Source: Rhizobium sp. CFBP 8762 (GTDB lineage Bacteria > Pseudomonadota > Alphaproteobacteria > Rhizobiales > Rhizobiaceae). From it: DNA of 64,000 bases. The stretch's first letter is position 1. The number at the start of each line of letters is the position of its first letter. The notes beneath the pieces were generated by a model. The model ran no database searches. It was not told the origin of the DNA and saw only the letters and a list, made by a program, of their open reading frames with translations. The DNA is taken from contig NZ_JACYUD010000007.1 in the NCBI RefSeq assembly GCF_014841565.1, positions 62,001 through 126,000 of the forward strand. Reading direction: 5' to 3'. The position numbers and the translations under genes are program-made. Below are positions 25,868-34,588 of the stretch, piece after piece.

Positions 25868-27382
25868 TTAGCCCCGGAATTTGTAGCTGCGGTTCACGGT
25901 TTCGCGATAGGCCATGATCTGCAACCCTGCTTCGACTTTTGACCACCCTGCGGTTTCGCGCACCGCCTCGGCGACGTCTTCCACGACATCCGTGCCAAGA
26001 TGCTCGTTCCAGCCGAAACTGGCACGACGAAACATCACATCTTCCAGCGTCATGACGCTTTCCCTCGCCACCATATCATTGAGTGCCGACACTGGAACGG
26101 AAACCCCATCGACGGAGGTGATCACCCCGCGCTGGTCCGTCGCTGCCAATGGTCTCGGTCCGACCTTAACCGCCTGGGGCTCCCTGCTTGGTGAAAACGC
26201 CTGCGTTACCGCAGTTGCGATTTCGCGGCCAATCTGCCCGTGCATCATCAACAACCCGCCGGTATACACATAATAGCCGGGAAGACCCGTCATCGCTGGC
26301 GTGTGAAGTTGCAGGCCGGATCCGCCTGACGGGGCAGACGGGGCATAGGTACGTGGGCGTACCCCGGCCCAACTGTAAACGATATCCTCATGGCCAAGGT
26401 TGAGGTCCGGAAACAGATCGTTCAGTTCGTCAATAAGGGAGGTGATCTCGTTATCCTGCGCGACGAAACCCTTTGCATCTGCCTCGGCACTGCTGTTCAC
26501 CGGTCCTGCGTAATGCAGCGCACCCCACGGAATCAGGTAGAACGGCGCACCGCTGCGTGACAGGGTTTGCAAACCCTGCCCGCGGAACTCTGCGGGCAAC
26601 CGCAGGGCAATATTCGTGCCTTTTTCTCCCTGGTTGAGTTGGGCCACGCTTATGCCCGCCGCTCGCGCAATGGTATCCACCCAAGGCCCGGCTGCATTGA
26701 CGATTGCGCGGGCAGTGGCGCTGAACGGAGCCTTCGTCCGCTTGTCGAAGCAGGTCACACGCCAGCCATCCCCCTCACGCTCAATATGTTGAACCGGGCA
26801 ATAGTTGCGCACCTCCGCGCCCGCCTCAGCCGCATTCATGACCGTATCAACACAGATGCGCTCCGGCCAATTATACTGGTATTCTACATAGTGGATGGCC
26901 CCCACCAACGCGCCTCGTGAACTTGCGCCAGTCAGCATGGGAATGGCACGGGCCGCATTGGCATCCAGAAACGTGTAGGTCAGTCCCTCACCGCCGGTAT
27001 CCATCATATCCAGAAGGCGAAAACCCGCTTTCATCTTCCAGGGGGAAGCCGCGTCGCGCGCATAGATCGGCAGATAAAAGTCGACCGTCTGCAACCGTTC
27101 GGGACTCTGACGAACAAACGCGGAGCGCTCCCGCATCGACCGGCGCGCCAAACCCAGCCGCTGCGCGAATGCCTGCGGTTGGGTTGCGATCGTTGAGAAA
27201 CTCTCAAAGCCGTTCAGGTAGGCCAAGCCGCAGTACTGCAGTCTGCTTGTACGGCTGGTGGTGACGGCGCCGAAATCACCGGCTTCAACCAGCAGCGTGC
27301 TGTGGCCTGCGGCTATCAAATGATTAGCCGCAGCCGCCCCCGTAATACCGCCACCAATGACGATAACATCGAAAATCTGCAT
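25868..27382 (-). CDS. GlpD-like FAD-dependent oxidoreductase of the Amadori-like module
   Basis: 504 residues from MQIFDVIVIGGGITGAAAAN, the FAD dinucleotide-binding motif (7-23), followed by LLVEAGDFGAVTTSRTSRL as in aerobic glycerol-3-phosphate dehydrogenases. Later blocks also match GlpD: INAAGPWVD-like VNAAGPWVDTIARAAG, FYLIPWGALHYAGP, EDIVYSWAGVRPRTYAP, and a C-terminal domain with RRASFGWNEHLG. The N-terminal RLQYCGLAYLNGFESF stretch replaces the usual HGGLRYL. It probably transfers electrons from an alpha-hydroxy or phospho-polyol substrate to quinone or oxygen at the membrane. LacI operator C upstream places it in the same regulon as the kinase and SIS genes. What it oxidises is unknown. 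Confidence 0.82.
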   Translation of the reverse strand: MQIFDVIVIGGGITGAAAANHLIAAGHSTLLVEAGDFGAVTTSRTSRLQYCGLAYLNGFESFSTIATQPQAFAQRLGLARRSMRERSAFVRQSPERLQTVDFYLPIYARDAASPWKMKAGFRLLDMMDTGGEGLTYTFLDANAARAIPMLTGASSRGALVGAIHYVEYQYNWPERICVDTVMNAAEAGAEVRNYCPVQHIEREGDGWRVTCFDKRTKAPFSATARAIVNAAGPWVDTIARAAGISVAQLNQGEKGTNIALRLPAEFRGQGLQTLSRSGAPFYLIPWGALHYAGPVNSSAEADAKGFVAQDNEITSLIDELNDLFPDLNLGHEDIVYSWAGVRPRTYAPSAPSGGSGLQLHTPAMTGLPGYYVYTGGLLMMHGQIGREIATAVTQAFSPSREPQAVKVGPRPLAATDQRGVITSVDGVSVPVSALNDMVARESVMTLEDVMFRRASFGWNEHLGTDVVEDVAEAVRETAGWSKVEAGLQIMAYRETVNRSYKFRG

Positions 27383-27408
27383 GCGCTCAACCCCGAGAAA
27401 CATTGGAG

Positions 27409-27424
27409 TGAGAACGTTATCACA
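27409..27424. promoter_or_regulatory. LacI operator C (upstream of the GlpD-like gene)
   Basis: TGAGAACGTTATCACA shares TGAGAACGTT and the outer CACA with operator B; one core position differs. It lies 27 bases upstream of the FAD-enzyme start on the minus strand, where a repressor would block transcription. Confidence 0.7.
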
Positions 27425-27440
27425 AGTCGATGTTGTGCGG

Positions 27441-27544
27441 CTAGAGCATTTCCAGGTAAAGCGGTATCGCTTTACCGTTCGGACAATGCGACAAAACAAA
27501 AGGTTAGAGCATTGCCGGCGAACACGTGTTCGCCGGCAATGCTC
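27441..27544. repeat. Palindromic intergenic repeat, copy 2 (plus orientation, two-hairpin form)
   Basis: It begins CTAGAGCATTTCCAG. A 9-bp hairpin (GGTAAAGCG / CGCTTTACC, 27455-27476) is followed by CGGACAATGCGACAAAACAA and a perfect 38-bp palindrome (27507-27544). It separates the DUF72 gene end from the GlpD-like promoter and could terminate minus-strand transcription from DUF72. Confidence 0.9.
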
Positions 27545-27567
27545 CAGTGCCTGTATCCGTGTTTGGC

Positions 27568-28263
27568 TTAATGAACGTCTGTCATCATGGACAGTGCGTT
27601 GGCACAGGCGGCACCGGAGGCGGTATTGTCAAACACGCACCAGCCGTCGTCCGCAACGTAACGGGCGAAAGCACGGATATCCTCGTCGGTATAGGACGAG
27701 TAGTAGACCCTGGGACTGCCATGCAGGCGCACATAAGGTGCTGGACCTGAAAAGCTGCGGGCGAGCCATACGCGTTCAGGATCGGCCAGCACCCGGCCTA
27801 TGTCATAGCGCTCGAGCAAAGCCAAGGCCTGATCAGACGCCCAACTCTTGTGCCGCACTTCGATGACTATGGGCTTGGCGTGGACGTCGCGCATTGTCTC
27901 GAAGGCATGCTTTGCCTCATCCTGTTCAAACGCCAAAGACGGTGGCAACTGGCAAAGCAAAGGACCCAGCTTGTGCCCGAGTGGAGCAAGCGCGTCGACA
28001 AAGGACGAGAACATTTCATCAATGTCGATCAACCGACGGACATGGGTAATATCCTTCGGTATTTTCACCGCAAATCGGAAGTCCTCAGGCACGCTGTCAG
28101 ACCATCGCGCAAACGTTGATGCTTTGTGGTGGCGATAAAAGGTGGAGTTGATCTCTACACCCCGAAACACGGCAGCGTAACGGGCGAGCCCGCTTCCTTC
28201 CGCAAGAAATCTGTCCGCCACATCCTTGGGTATCGCCCACGCCGCCGTCGCAATGATCGCCAA
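27568..28263 (-). CDS. DUF72 domain protein (YecE-like)
   Basis: 231 residues. The start is TTG at 28263, with AGGAG shortly upstream. It has the PF01904 TIM-barrel-like pattern: FRGVEINSTFYRHHKASTFARWSDSVPEDFRFAVKIPKDITH, LGPLLCQLPPSLAF, IVIEVRHKSWA, and APYVRLHGSPRVYYSSYTDEDI. The reaction of DUF72 proteins is unknown to me. It lies 28 bases after ssuB in the same direction and may be co-transcribed with the sulfonate operon; that may be coincidence. Confidence 0.88.
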   Translation of the reverse strand: MAIIATAAWAIPKDVADRFLAEGSGLARYAAVFRGVEINSTFYRHHKASTFARWSDSVPEDFRFAVKIPKDITHVRRLIDIDEMFSSFVDALAPLGHKLGPLLCQLPPSLAFEQDEAKHAFETMRDVHAKPIVIEVRHKSWASDQALALLERYDIGRVLADPERVWLARSFSGPAPYVRLHGSPRVYYSSYTDEDIRAFARYVADDGWCVFDNTASGAACANALSMMTDVH

Positions 28264-28291
28264 AACCGTCTCCTACCTGACATGCCTCCCC

Positions 28292-29047
28292 TTATACCGC
28301 ATCCAGAATCTGGCGCTGCAACTCAACGGCGCTCGGGTCTGCCAGTTCCTGCCGGGGGCGCTCCAGATTAACGGCGATATCGAGCGCGATTGTGCCTTCC
28401 CGAAGCACGATGACCCGATCTGCCAGTGCAACTGCTTCGGCCACGTCATGGGTGATTAGCACGGTGGTAAAGCGTCGTTCGATCCAGATGCGCTCCAGCA
28501 GGCGGTGCATTTCTATCCGCGTAAGCGCATCGAGCGCGCCGAACGGTTCGTCCAGCAACAGGATCTGCGGGTGGCTGACCAGCGCCCGGGCCAGCGCCAC
28601 GCGCTGACGCTGCCCGCCAGACAGAACACTGGGCCAGGCCGCCTCGCGGCCCTCCAGACCAACATCGGCCAGTGTCCGGCGCGCGGTTTCCTGCCAGTCT
28701 GGTCCGCGCGCTATGCCGACATTTTCCAGCGTGCTTTGCCAGGGCACCAGCCGCGCTTCCTGAAACAGCAGCCGCACCGAAGGGTGGAGACGGTCAATCG
28801 TGTGCCCGTCGATGGCAACACGCCCGGCGGTTGCGGCGTCCAGACCTGCAATCAACCGCATGAGCGTTGACTTGCCGCCGCCGGAGCGTCCAACAACTGC
28901 CAGAAACTGGCCAGCGGGCACCTCCAGATTGAAATGCTCAAGCACCGAGATCTGGCCGAAGGATTTGCCCACATGCGACAGGGAGATTGGCAGTCCGCCA
29001 GCGAGCGTTTCCGGGTGACGGGCGGTCGCAGTCACGATCGCGCTCAT
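28292..29047 (-). CDS. ssuB: Aliphatic sulfonate ABC importer, ATP-binding protein
   Basis: 251-residue ATPase of the nitrate/taurine/sulfonate class. Walker [10 protein letters not shown], a Q-loop written [17 protein letters not shown], signature [16 protein letters not shown], Walker [16 protein letters not shown] and THDVAEAV. The FQEARLLPW-type Q-loop is characteristic of SsuB/TauB. Its ATG overlaps the permease stop (ATGA). Order ssuD-ssuA-ssuC-ssuB supports the assignment. Confidence 0.93.
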   Translation of the reverse strand: MSAIVTATARHPETLAGGLPISLSHVGKSFGQISVLEHFNLEVPAGQFLAVVGRSGGGKSTLMRLIAGLDAATAGRVAIDGHTIDRLHPSVRLLFQEARLVPWQSTLENVGIARGPDWQETARRTLADVGLEGREAAWPSVLSGGQRQRVALARALVSHPQILLLDEPFGALDALTRIEMHRLLERIWIERRFTTVLITHDVAEAVALADRVIVLREGTIALDIAVNLERPRQELADPSAVELQRQILDAV

Positions 29048-29880
29048 TGGGTCACACCCTCTCCCGTCTGGTAGGCCGGATGCCAGACAAGCACACGCCG
29101 CTCGATAGCGCGGGTCGCAACATCTGCCCCTTTGCCGAGCAAAGCGTACACAATAATCCCGAGCAGCATGACGTCGGTTTGGAGAAATTCGCGTGCGTTC
29201 ATGGTCATATATCCAATCCCGCTTGGAGCCGAGATCGTTTCGGCAACAATCAATGTCAGCCACATAAAGCCCAACGCATAGCGCAAGCCCACGAGAATGG
29301 AAGGCAGCGCACCCGGCAGAATAATGCGCCGGATCAGCGCCTTGCGGTCCAACCCGTAAACCGAGGCCATTTCCACCAGCTGCGGGTCAATCGTGCGAAC
29401 GCCGTAAAACGTGTTGATGTAAATCGGGAAAAACACGCCGATGGCAACCAGAAAAATCTTCGGCGTTTCGCCGATCCCGAACCAGAGAATGACCAACGGT
29501 ATCAGCGCCAGATGCGGAATGTTGCGCACCATTTGCAGGGTGCTGTCGAGCAGCGTTTCCGCAGGCTTCCACAGACCGTTCGCAATGCCAATGATAAAAC
29601 CGAGACCGCCGCCAATCACCAGCCCGATCAGCGCCCGCTGGGTGGAGGCCAGCGTGTGGTAAATCAACGAGCCGTCCACCAGCGCGCGCCAAAAGGCGAC
29701 CGCCACGGTGGATGGCGCGGGCATCAGCCGTGCATTGACCAGACCGGTGCGGGTGGCAAGTTCCCAGAGGATTAGCAGCACGATGGGAAGAGCCCAGGGC
29801 GCAAGGGCCTTTTTCAGCCCGGTCACGCTGAGTCTGCGACCCTTATCGGCAGTAAACCCCGCCACCGACACATCCGCCAT
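29044..29880 (-). CDS. ssuC: Aliphatic sulfonate ABC importer, permease
   Basis: 278-residue inner-membrane protein with about six helices and the binding-protein-dependent loop EMASVYGLDRKALIRRIILPGALPSILVGLRYALG, as in SsuC/TauC. ILWFGIGETPKIFLVAIGVFFPIY is another family block. Its start shares one base with the ssuA stop (TGATG), so the two are translationally coupled. Confidence 0.93.
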   Translation of the reverse strand: MADVSVAGFTADKGRRLSVTGLKKALAPWALPIVLLILWELATRTGLVNARLMPAPSTVAVAFWRALVDGSLIYHTLASTQRALIGLVIGGGLGFIIGIANGLWKPAETLLDSTLQMVRNIPHLALIPLVILWFGIGETPKIFLVAIGVFFPIYINTFYGVRTIDPQLVEMASVYGLDRKALIRRIILPGALPSILVGLRYALGFMWLTLIVAETISAPSGIGYMTMNAREFLQTDVMLLGIIVYALLGKGADVATRAIERRVLVWHPAYQTGEGVTQ

Positions 29881-30833
29881 CAGCCACCGCCTTTGCGCAC
29901 GACATCCGCAATGACGATCTTTTTCGGAATCAGACCGATTGCCAGAAACGCGTCCGCAACAGCCTGTTGCTGGGCAATCACGCTGTCATCCAGCGGCTTG
30001 ATCCCAAAGGACTGGCGTTCCAATGCTTTTGTCAGCACATCGGCTGGAATACCGACCGAGGGTGAGAGTTCGGCAGCAGCGGCAGCGGTGTTATTCTTGG
30101 CCCAGTCATCGGTTTCCGAAATGGCTTCCACCACAACATCGACGGCTTCCGCATTGTTATCCACAAAGGGCTTGGCACCCAGATAGAACTGATGGTTGGG
30201 CACAATGCCTTCACCATTGCGCAGTTCGCGGGCCTCGATAGATACCTCGGCAGCGGCCTGGAAGGGGTCCCAGATGGCCCACGCGTCCACAGCCCCTTGC
30301 TCAAAAGCGGCTCGGGCGTCGGCCGGAGGCAGGAAGGACGTTTTGATATCGGTATATTTCAAGCCAGCCTCTTCCAGTGCCTTGACCAGCAGGAAATGAA
30401 CGTTTGAGCCCTTGTTCAGCACAACATTCTTGCCCTTAAGGTCTGCCACCGTTTTGATCGGGCTGTCCTTGGGGACCAGAATAGCTTCTCCACGGGGCGC
30501 TGGCGGCTCATGCGCCACATAGACCAGCGGGGCACCAGCGGCTTGCGCAAAAATCGGTGGTGTTTCACCCGTCGTGCCAAAATCGACCGCGCCGACATTC
30601 AGTGCTTCCAGCAGTTGCGGACCGGCAGGAAACTCCGTCCAGGTGACGGTATAGCCAATCTTTTCCAGCTTCTGCTCCAAAAGACCCTTGCCTTTCAACA
30701 GCACCAGCGTTCCGTACTTCTGATAGCCGATGCGCACCACCTTATCGGCAGCAGACGCTGGCCCTGGCGCCCATAACGGCAAGGCTAACGCTGCTACAGC
30801 CAGAGCGGCAAACAGTCTGCGAGACATCATCAT
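29880..30833 (-). CDS. ssuA: Aliphatic sulfonate ABC importer, periplasmic binding protein
   Basis: 317 residues. The first of three adjacent ATGs follows AGGGGA; the signal peptide runs to ASAADK. The mature part begins VVRIGYQKYGTLVLLKGKGLLEQKL, the SsuA opening, and includes DFGTTGETPPIFAQAAGAPLVYVAHEP and ADARAAFEQGAVDAWAIWDPF. Immediately downstream of ssuD. No hairpin separates it from ssuC, unlike most other binding-protein genes in this window. Confidence 0.93.
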   Translation of the reverse strand: MMMSRRLFAALAVAALALPLWAPGPASAADKVVRIGYQKYGTLVLLKGKGLLEQKLEKIGYTVTWTEFPAGPQLLEALNVGAVDFGTTGETPPIFAQAAGAPLVYVAHEPPAPRGEAILVPKDSPIKTVADLKGKNVVLNKGSNVHFLLVKALEEAGLKYTDIKTSFLPPADARAAFEQGAVDAWAIWDPFQAAAEVSIEARELRNGEGIVPNHQFYLGAKPFVDNNAEAVDVVVEAISETDDWAKNNTAAAAAELSPSVGIPADVLTKALERQSFGIKPLDDSVIAQQQAVADAFLAIGLIPKKIVIADVVRKGGG

Positions 30834-30870
30834 ATGTTCCCCTATCCTTTTGTTTTGATGAGACAATCGG

Positions 30871-32040
30871 TCACGAACCGGATGCAACCTTGACATTGCC
30901 ACCATGGCCACCGCCGCCAAAAACCTGACGATCCCCGAACGAGGAGCGGATCTGGTTGCGTGGTCCGTCAATCCCGATTTCCGGAAACAGCAGTTCGGAA
31001 ACCCTGTAAGCCTCTTCCAGATGCGGATAGCCGGATGCAATAACCGTATCGATGCCCAGATCCTGATATTCTCTCAAGCGCGCGGCAACGGTTTGCGGAG
31101 AGCCGACGAGGGCAGTGCCCGCACCCGTGCGCACGAGGCCGATGCCCGCCCACAAATTGGGGGAAACCTCCAGTTTGTCCCTGCGGCCATTGTGCAAGGC
31201 AACCATGCGTGCCTGCCCTACGGAGTCGGATGCCTTGGCAAACACCTCCTGTGCCGCAGCAATCGTTTCATCCGAAAGTTTGGAGATCAACCGGTCGGCT
31301 GCCTCCCACGCCTCCTCGTCCGTCTCGCGCACGATGAAGTGAAGCCGAATGCCAAATGTGACCTCGCGCCCGACTTTTGCAGCCGCTTTGCGTACCCCGG
31401 CGATTTTTTCGGCAACTTGCGCTGGTGGCTCGCCCCAGGTCAGATATTTGTCGATGATGCCAGCCGAGAAGTCCACCGCAGCATCGGACGATCCGCCAAA
31501 GTAAATCGGCGGCCTCGGCTCCTGCACGGGCGGAAGACCCAGCTTGGCATGGTGTGCCTGAATATATTTGCCTTCCAGATGCGCCGTGCCGGTTTCGATC
31601 AGCGAATTGAACACCTGAAAGAATTCGTCCGCATGGGCGTAGCGCTCATCATGCGGCAGGAAAATTCCATCGCCCGCCAGTTCCTGTGCGCTGCCGCCAA
31701 CAACGATATTCAGCAGCAGCCGTCCTTGCGTCACCCGGTCCAGCGTGGAGGCGAGACGCGCGTAATAGGCGGGCGACGCCACGCCGGGACGGATTGCCAC
31801 CAGAAACTTCAGCTTCTCCGTATGGGCAGCGAGATCGGCTGCCAGAATGAACGATTCCTCGCAAGCCGCCCCTGTTGGAATGAGAACGCCGGAATAACCC
31901 AACCGGTCTGCCGCCTTGGCAATTTCGCGGAAGTAGCCGGGGTCCGCCGGACGGCTGAGATCATCCGACCCCAGATAGGAACCATCCCCGGACGAGGGAA
32001 TGAACCAGAGAAAATCAAGGGGCTGGCGGGCCGTGGTCAT
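30871..32040 (-). CDS. ssuD: FMNH2-dependent alkanesulfonate monooxygenase
   Basis: 389 residues from [27 protein letters not shown] eight bases after AAGGA. Luciferase-like TIM-barrel enzyme of the SsuD group: [73 protein letters not shown] and [35 protein letters not shown]. It releases sulfite from alkanesulfonates using reduced FMN. No ssuE flavin reductase is seen in the window, so FMNH2 must come from elsewhere. First gene of the operon, presumably induced under sulfate limitation. Confidence 0.95.
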   Translation of the reverse strand: MTTARQPLDFLWFIPSSGDGSYLGSDDLSRPADPGYFREIAKAADRLGYSGVLIPTGAACEESFILAADLAAHTEKLKFLVAIRPGVASPAYYARLASTLDRVTQGRLLLNIVVGGSAQELAGDGIFLPHDERYAHADEFFQVFNSLIETGTAHLEGKYIQAHHAKLGLPPVQEPRPPIYFGGSSDAAVDFSAGIIDKYLTWGEPPAQVAEKIAGVRKAAAKVGREVTFGIRLHFIVRETDEEAWEAADRLISKLSDETIAAAQEVFAKASDSVGQARMVALHNGRRDKLEVSPNLWAGIGLVRTGAGTALVGSPQTVAARLREYQDLGIDTVIASGYPHLEEAYRVSELLFPEIGIDGPRNQIRSSFGDRQVFGGGGHGGNVKVASGS

Positions 32041-32347
32041 GGGGCTTATCCTTGGGTCTTGGCACTGTTGCCGGGCGGGGAACATGCCGTGCGGAAACAG
32101 CAAGATGTCTGCTCGCAGCATCTTAGTTTTTTGAGAGGGCGGGATAAGGAATTTTATTCCAAAGTTTGACGGTTGGCGAAAGTATATCAACGTCGGGGAC
32201 GCCTACCGGGGTTGGAATACACCCCTTATGATAACCCATCAAATTTAGGGATCACTTCGCTCATCCTAACCGATTGTTAAGCATAAACTGGTTACGTCCG
32301 GGATAACGCGGGACCAAGAGGGTCCGTTCTTTCGCGAGGATTGAAAA
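32041..32347. other. Divergent control region between ssuD and the outer-membrane protein gene
   Basis: 307 bases without a gene. Visible elements: a dyad AAGATG...CATCTT with inner CTGC/GCAG (32102-32124); a second dyad GGAAT-TTT-ATTCC (32148-32160), candidate site for a sulfur-starvation regulator; an AT-rich stretch that probably holds both promoters; and a small GGACC/GGTCC hairpin (32311-32325) in the probable leader of the porin gene. No small gene or known riboswitch was recognised. Confidence 0.5.
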
Positions 32348-33202
32348 ATGACGCAGCGCATTCTGACGGTGACACTTGCAGCATTCAGTGTATTGGCACT
32401 GTCGGAAACACTTGTCGCTGCGGACCTTGTTCCGCCCCCGATCATTGAAGAAGCCACGCCTGTGCTCAACACGTCCGGCTGGTATATTCGTGGCGATATC
32501 GGTTACGCTGCCAAATCAAAGACGGATGGGCGCTGGAACTTCTGGAACCAGGAAGCGGCCCCCTATCGCGGTGTGGACGACACCTTCCATTATGACCGGT
32601 TTTCGCTCAAGCCCGGTGTTACCTATGGCGCGGGTGTGGGTTATCGTTTCAACGACTGGCTGCGCACGGATGTGACGCTTGACTACTTCCGCGCAGGAAT
32701 TAACGGGCGCACCAACTGCCCGAGTTATGTCAAGGCCAGCAAGGGCTTCAACCTTGTAGAAGACAATTGTCACTACGACGATTCCTCGGACGCTGGCATT
32801 CTGACAGCTATGGCAAACGCCTATGTCGATCTGCCGAGCGTGGGTGCGCTGACACCATATCTCGGAGCAGGCATCGGCGCCGCGCACGTCAAGTACGACC
32901 GCTGGAACACGCTCGAAACCTGCGAAGGCTGCACCTATCAGAGCTACAAAGACGGGCTGAACAGCACCCGCTTTGCCATGGCGCTGATGGCCGGAACCAG
33001 CTACGATCTTTCCGACCGGCTGAAGCTGGATATCGGCTACCGCTACCTCCGGATCAACGGTGGCAAGGCCTATGGCTATGATGCCGCCGATCAGGCGTCG
33101 CAGACAGGATATGGTTTCGGTCCCGGTGCAACAGGTGCACAGGCGCGCGATCACGGTTTTGATATTCACTCGGTCAGAGCGGGTCTGCGCTACGGCTTTT
33201 AA
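32348..33202 (+). CDS. Outer-membrane beta-barrel protein (Omp25/Omp31-like)
   Basis: 284 residues with signal peptide MTQRILTVTLAAFSVLALSE through LVAADL and a C-terminal Phe typical of barrel proteins (SVRAGLRYGF). Alternating strands are visible: GWYIRGDIGYAAK, GVTYGAGVGYRFNDWLRTDVTLDYFRAG, LTPYLGAGIGAAHVKYDRW, DLSDRLKLDIGYRYLRINGG. Similar in build to small rhizobial/Brucella Omp25-type proteins. Two CxxC-like pairs (NCPSY.., ETCEGCTY) could form disulfides. GAGGA precedes the ATG. The stop TAA is the first three bases of palindromic repeat copy 3. Function beyond a surface structural role is unknown. Confidence 0.88.
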   Translation: MTQRILTVTLAAFSVLALSETLVAADLVPPPIIEEATPVLNTSGWYIRGDIGYAAKSKTDGRWNFWNQEAAPYRGVDDTFHYDRFSLKPGVTYGAGVGYRFNDWLRTDVTLDYFRAGINGRTNCPSYVKASKGFNLVEDNCHYDDSSDAGILTAMANAYVDLPSVGALTPYLGAGIGAAHVKYDRWNTLETCEGCTYQSYKDGLNSTRFAMALMAGTSYDLSDRLKLDIGYRYLRINGGKAYGYDAADQASQTGYGFGPGATGAQARDHGFDIHSVRAGLRYGF

Positions 33203-33304
33203 AGCATTTCCAGTGAAAGTGGAAACACTTTCACGCAAGGACACTGCGACGAAACAAGAGGTTAAAGCATTTCCGGCGAACGTATGTTCGCTGGAAATGC
33301 TTTA
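33200..33304. repeat. Palindromic intergenic repeat, copy 3 (plus orientation, two-hairpin form)
   Basis: It begins TAAAGCATTTCCAGTG, a variant of TAGAGCATTTCC. A 9-bp hairpin GTGAAAGTG/CACTTTCAC (33213-33234) is followed by ACACTGCGACGAAACAAG and an imperfect palindrome (33263-33304) with a GTAT loop. It supplies the stop codon of the porin gene and ends 8 bases before the barstar-like gene. Confidence 0.88.
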
Positions 33305-33312
33305 GTCGTCTG

Positions 33313-33702
33313 ATGAAGCACATCACCATTGATGGAAACCGTTTTGACGATATCGTCGGTTTCTACGCCGAGATCAATCGGGTTTTCATGGCGGGCGAAG
33401 AGTGGCAACTGGGCCAAAGCCTGGATGCGTTCAACGATCTGCTGTACGGAAGCTACGGCGCATTGAAAGGAGCCGATTGCGTTCGGCTCCACTGGATCGC
33501 TATAGGCAAAAGCCGCGACGATCTGGGTGTTCAGTGCACCCTGAACTGGCTCGCCGCCAAACTCAACAGTCCCGGCCCCTTCAATCTCGATCTGATCAAC
33601 GCGCAGATGGACGCGCTGAAACGTGGCGAGGGTGAAACGTTCTATCAGATCGTTCTGAGCATCCTCGCCGATCATCCCAAAATTGAGCTTGTGGCCTCCT
33701 GA
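33313..33702 (+). CDS. Barstar-family protein (orphan RNase inhibitor-like)
   Basis: 129 residues. The first ninety match the barstar fold (PF01337): HITIDGNRFDDIVGFYAEINRVF, then EEWQLGQSLDAFNDLLYGSYGAL, where the SLDAFNDLLYG helix is the family hallmark. Barstar blocks the active site of a barnase-type ribonuclease. No barnase or colicin-like nuclease gene is visible in the window, so it is an orphan, possibly immunity against neighbours' toxins. No ribosome site is evident before the ATG, because palindromic repeat copy 3 ends 8 bases upstream; initiation may be weak or leaderless. Confidence 0.8.
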   Translation: MKHITIDGNRFDDIVGFYAEINRVFMAGEEWQLGQSLDAFNDLLYGSYGALKGADCVRLHWIAIGKSRDDLGVQCTLNWLAAKLNSPGPFNLDLINAQMDALKRGEGETFYQIVLSILADHPKIELVAS

Positions 33703-33716
33703 CGCGTACCCTCAGT

Positions 33717-34481
33717 TTAAGTCTTGCGCGCTTCATTTGCGAAGCTGTTTAACGCGCTTAAAGTATGATCAAAGCGCTTCTCTGCCTCGGCGAAACGGAG
33801 GAAGCCGACCTTTTCGACGAGGATTTCTGGCGGGGTTGGCTGTTGCGCAAACAGCGTCATGACCTCCTCCATAAAATCATTCAGCGGCAGATAGCCCGGG
33901 CGGGTCGATTGGCCCGGCGTCAGTTCTGTTTGTACCGCTGGCGGGGCAAGTTCGATGACGTCAACCTTGCCCTTCAAGGCATCACGCAGGCTGACCGTGT
34001 AAGAATGAATTGCCGCCTTTGTCGCCGAGTAGGTTGGCGTGGCGACCAGCGGCACATAGGCCAGCCCCGAAGATACGTTGACGATTGCAGCATCCGGTTT
34101 GCTCACAAGGTGGTCGATCAAGGCGTTCGTCAGGCGGATCGGTCCCAGAAGATTGGTGGTGATCGTCGCTTCGGCATCGGCCAGATCTCGCGATTGCGTG
34201 AGATCTTCAAACATCATAATTCCGGCATTGTTGATAAGAACATTCAAATCCGGGTGCTCTTCGATCACTTTGGCAGCAAACGCTTGAATGGCGTCGTTGC
34301 TGTCAATGTCCAGCACATAGCCGGTAATGCCATCGTGCGCTGCTGCAACATCATCAAGGCGGTCTTTCCGCCGTCCGGCTATAATCACCGTATTGCCTTG
34401 CGCGTGGAAGCGTTCGGCCAGTTCACGGCCAATGCCAGATGCGCCGCCGGTAATCAGAATGGTGTTTCCGCTCATTTTCAT
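33717..34481 (-). CDS. Short-chain dehydrogenase/reductase (DltE-like)
   Basis: 254 residues with the classical SDR set: TGGASGIG near residue 11, NNAGIMM near 85, catalytic Ser in NVSSGLAYV and YSATKAAIHSY (Tyr-x-x-x-Lys) near 147. The pattern ALIDHLVSKPDAAIVNVSSGLAYVPLVATPTYSATKAA is that of DltE-like oxidoreductases. GAGG lies 7 bases before the ATG. Substrate unknown. It is divergent from an HxlR regulator, an arrangement common for aldehyde- or quinone-responsive reductases, so that regulator probably controls it. Confidence 0.9.
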   Translation of the reverse strand: MKMSGNTILITGGASGIGRELAERFHAQGNTVIIAGRRKDRLDDVAAAHDGITGYVLDIDSNDAIQAFAAKVIEEHPDLNVLINNAGIMMFEDLTQSRDLADAEATITTNLLGPIRLTNALIDHLVSKPDAAIVNVSSGLAYVPLVATPTYSATKAAIHSYTVSLRDALKGKVDVIELAPPAVQTELTPGQSTRPGYLPLNDFMEEVMTLFAQQPTPPEILVEKVGFLRFAEAEKRFDHTLSALNSFANEARKT

Positions 34482-34506
34482 GGGAGTGCCTCGCTTGCTT
34501 TCTTAT

Positions 34507-34543
34507 TGTAGAACCAAGCTAAGGCGCTTACTCTCTGTAGAAC
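34507..34543. promoter_or_regulatory. Direct repeat TGTAGAAC in the SDR/HxlR divergent region
   Basis: TGTAGAAC occurs at 34507-34514 and again at 34536-34543, 29 bases apart, between the two divergent genes. HxlR proteins often bind paired direct repeats near their own promoter, so this is a candidate site. Confidence 0.4.
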
Positions 34544-34588
34544 AGAAGGCACCCGAAAGATTTATAGGCACCAAAAGGAGAGCGTGGA

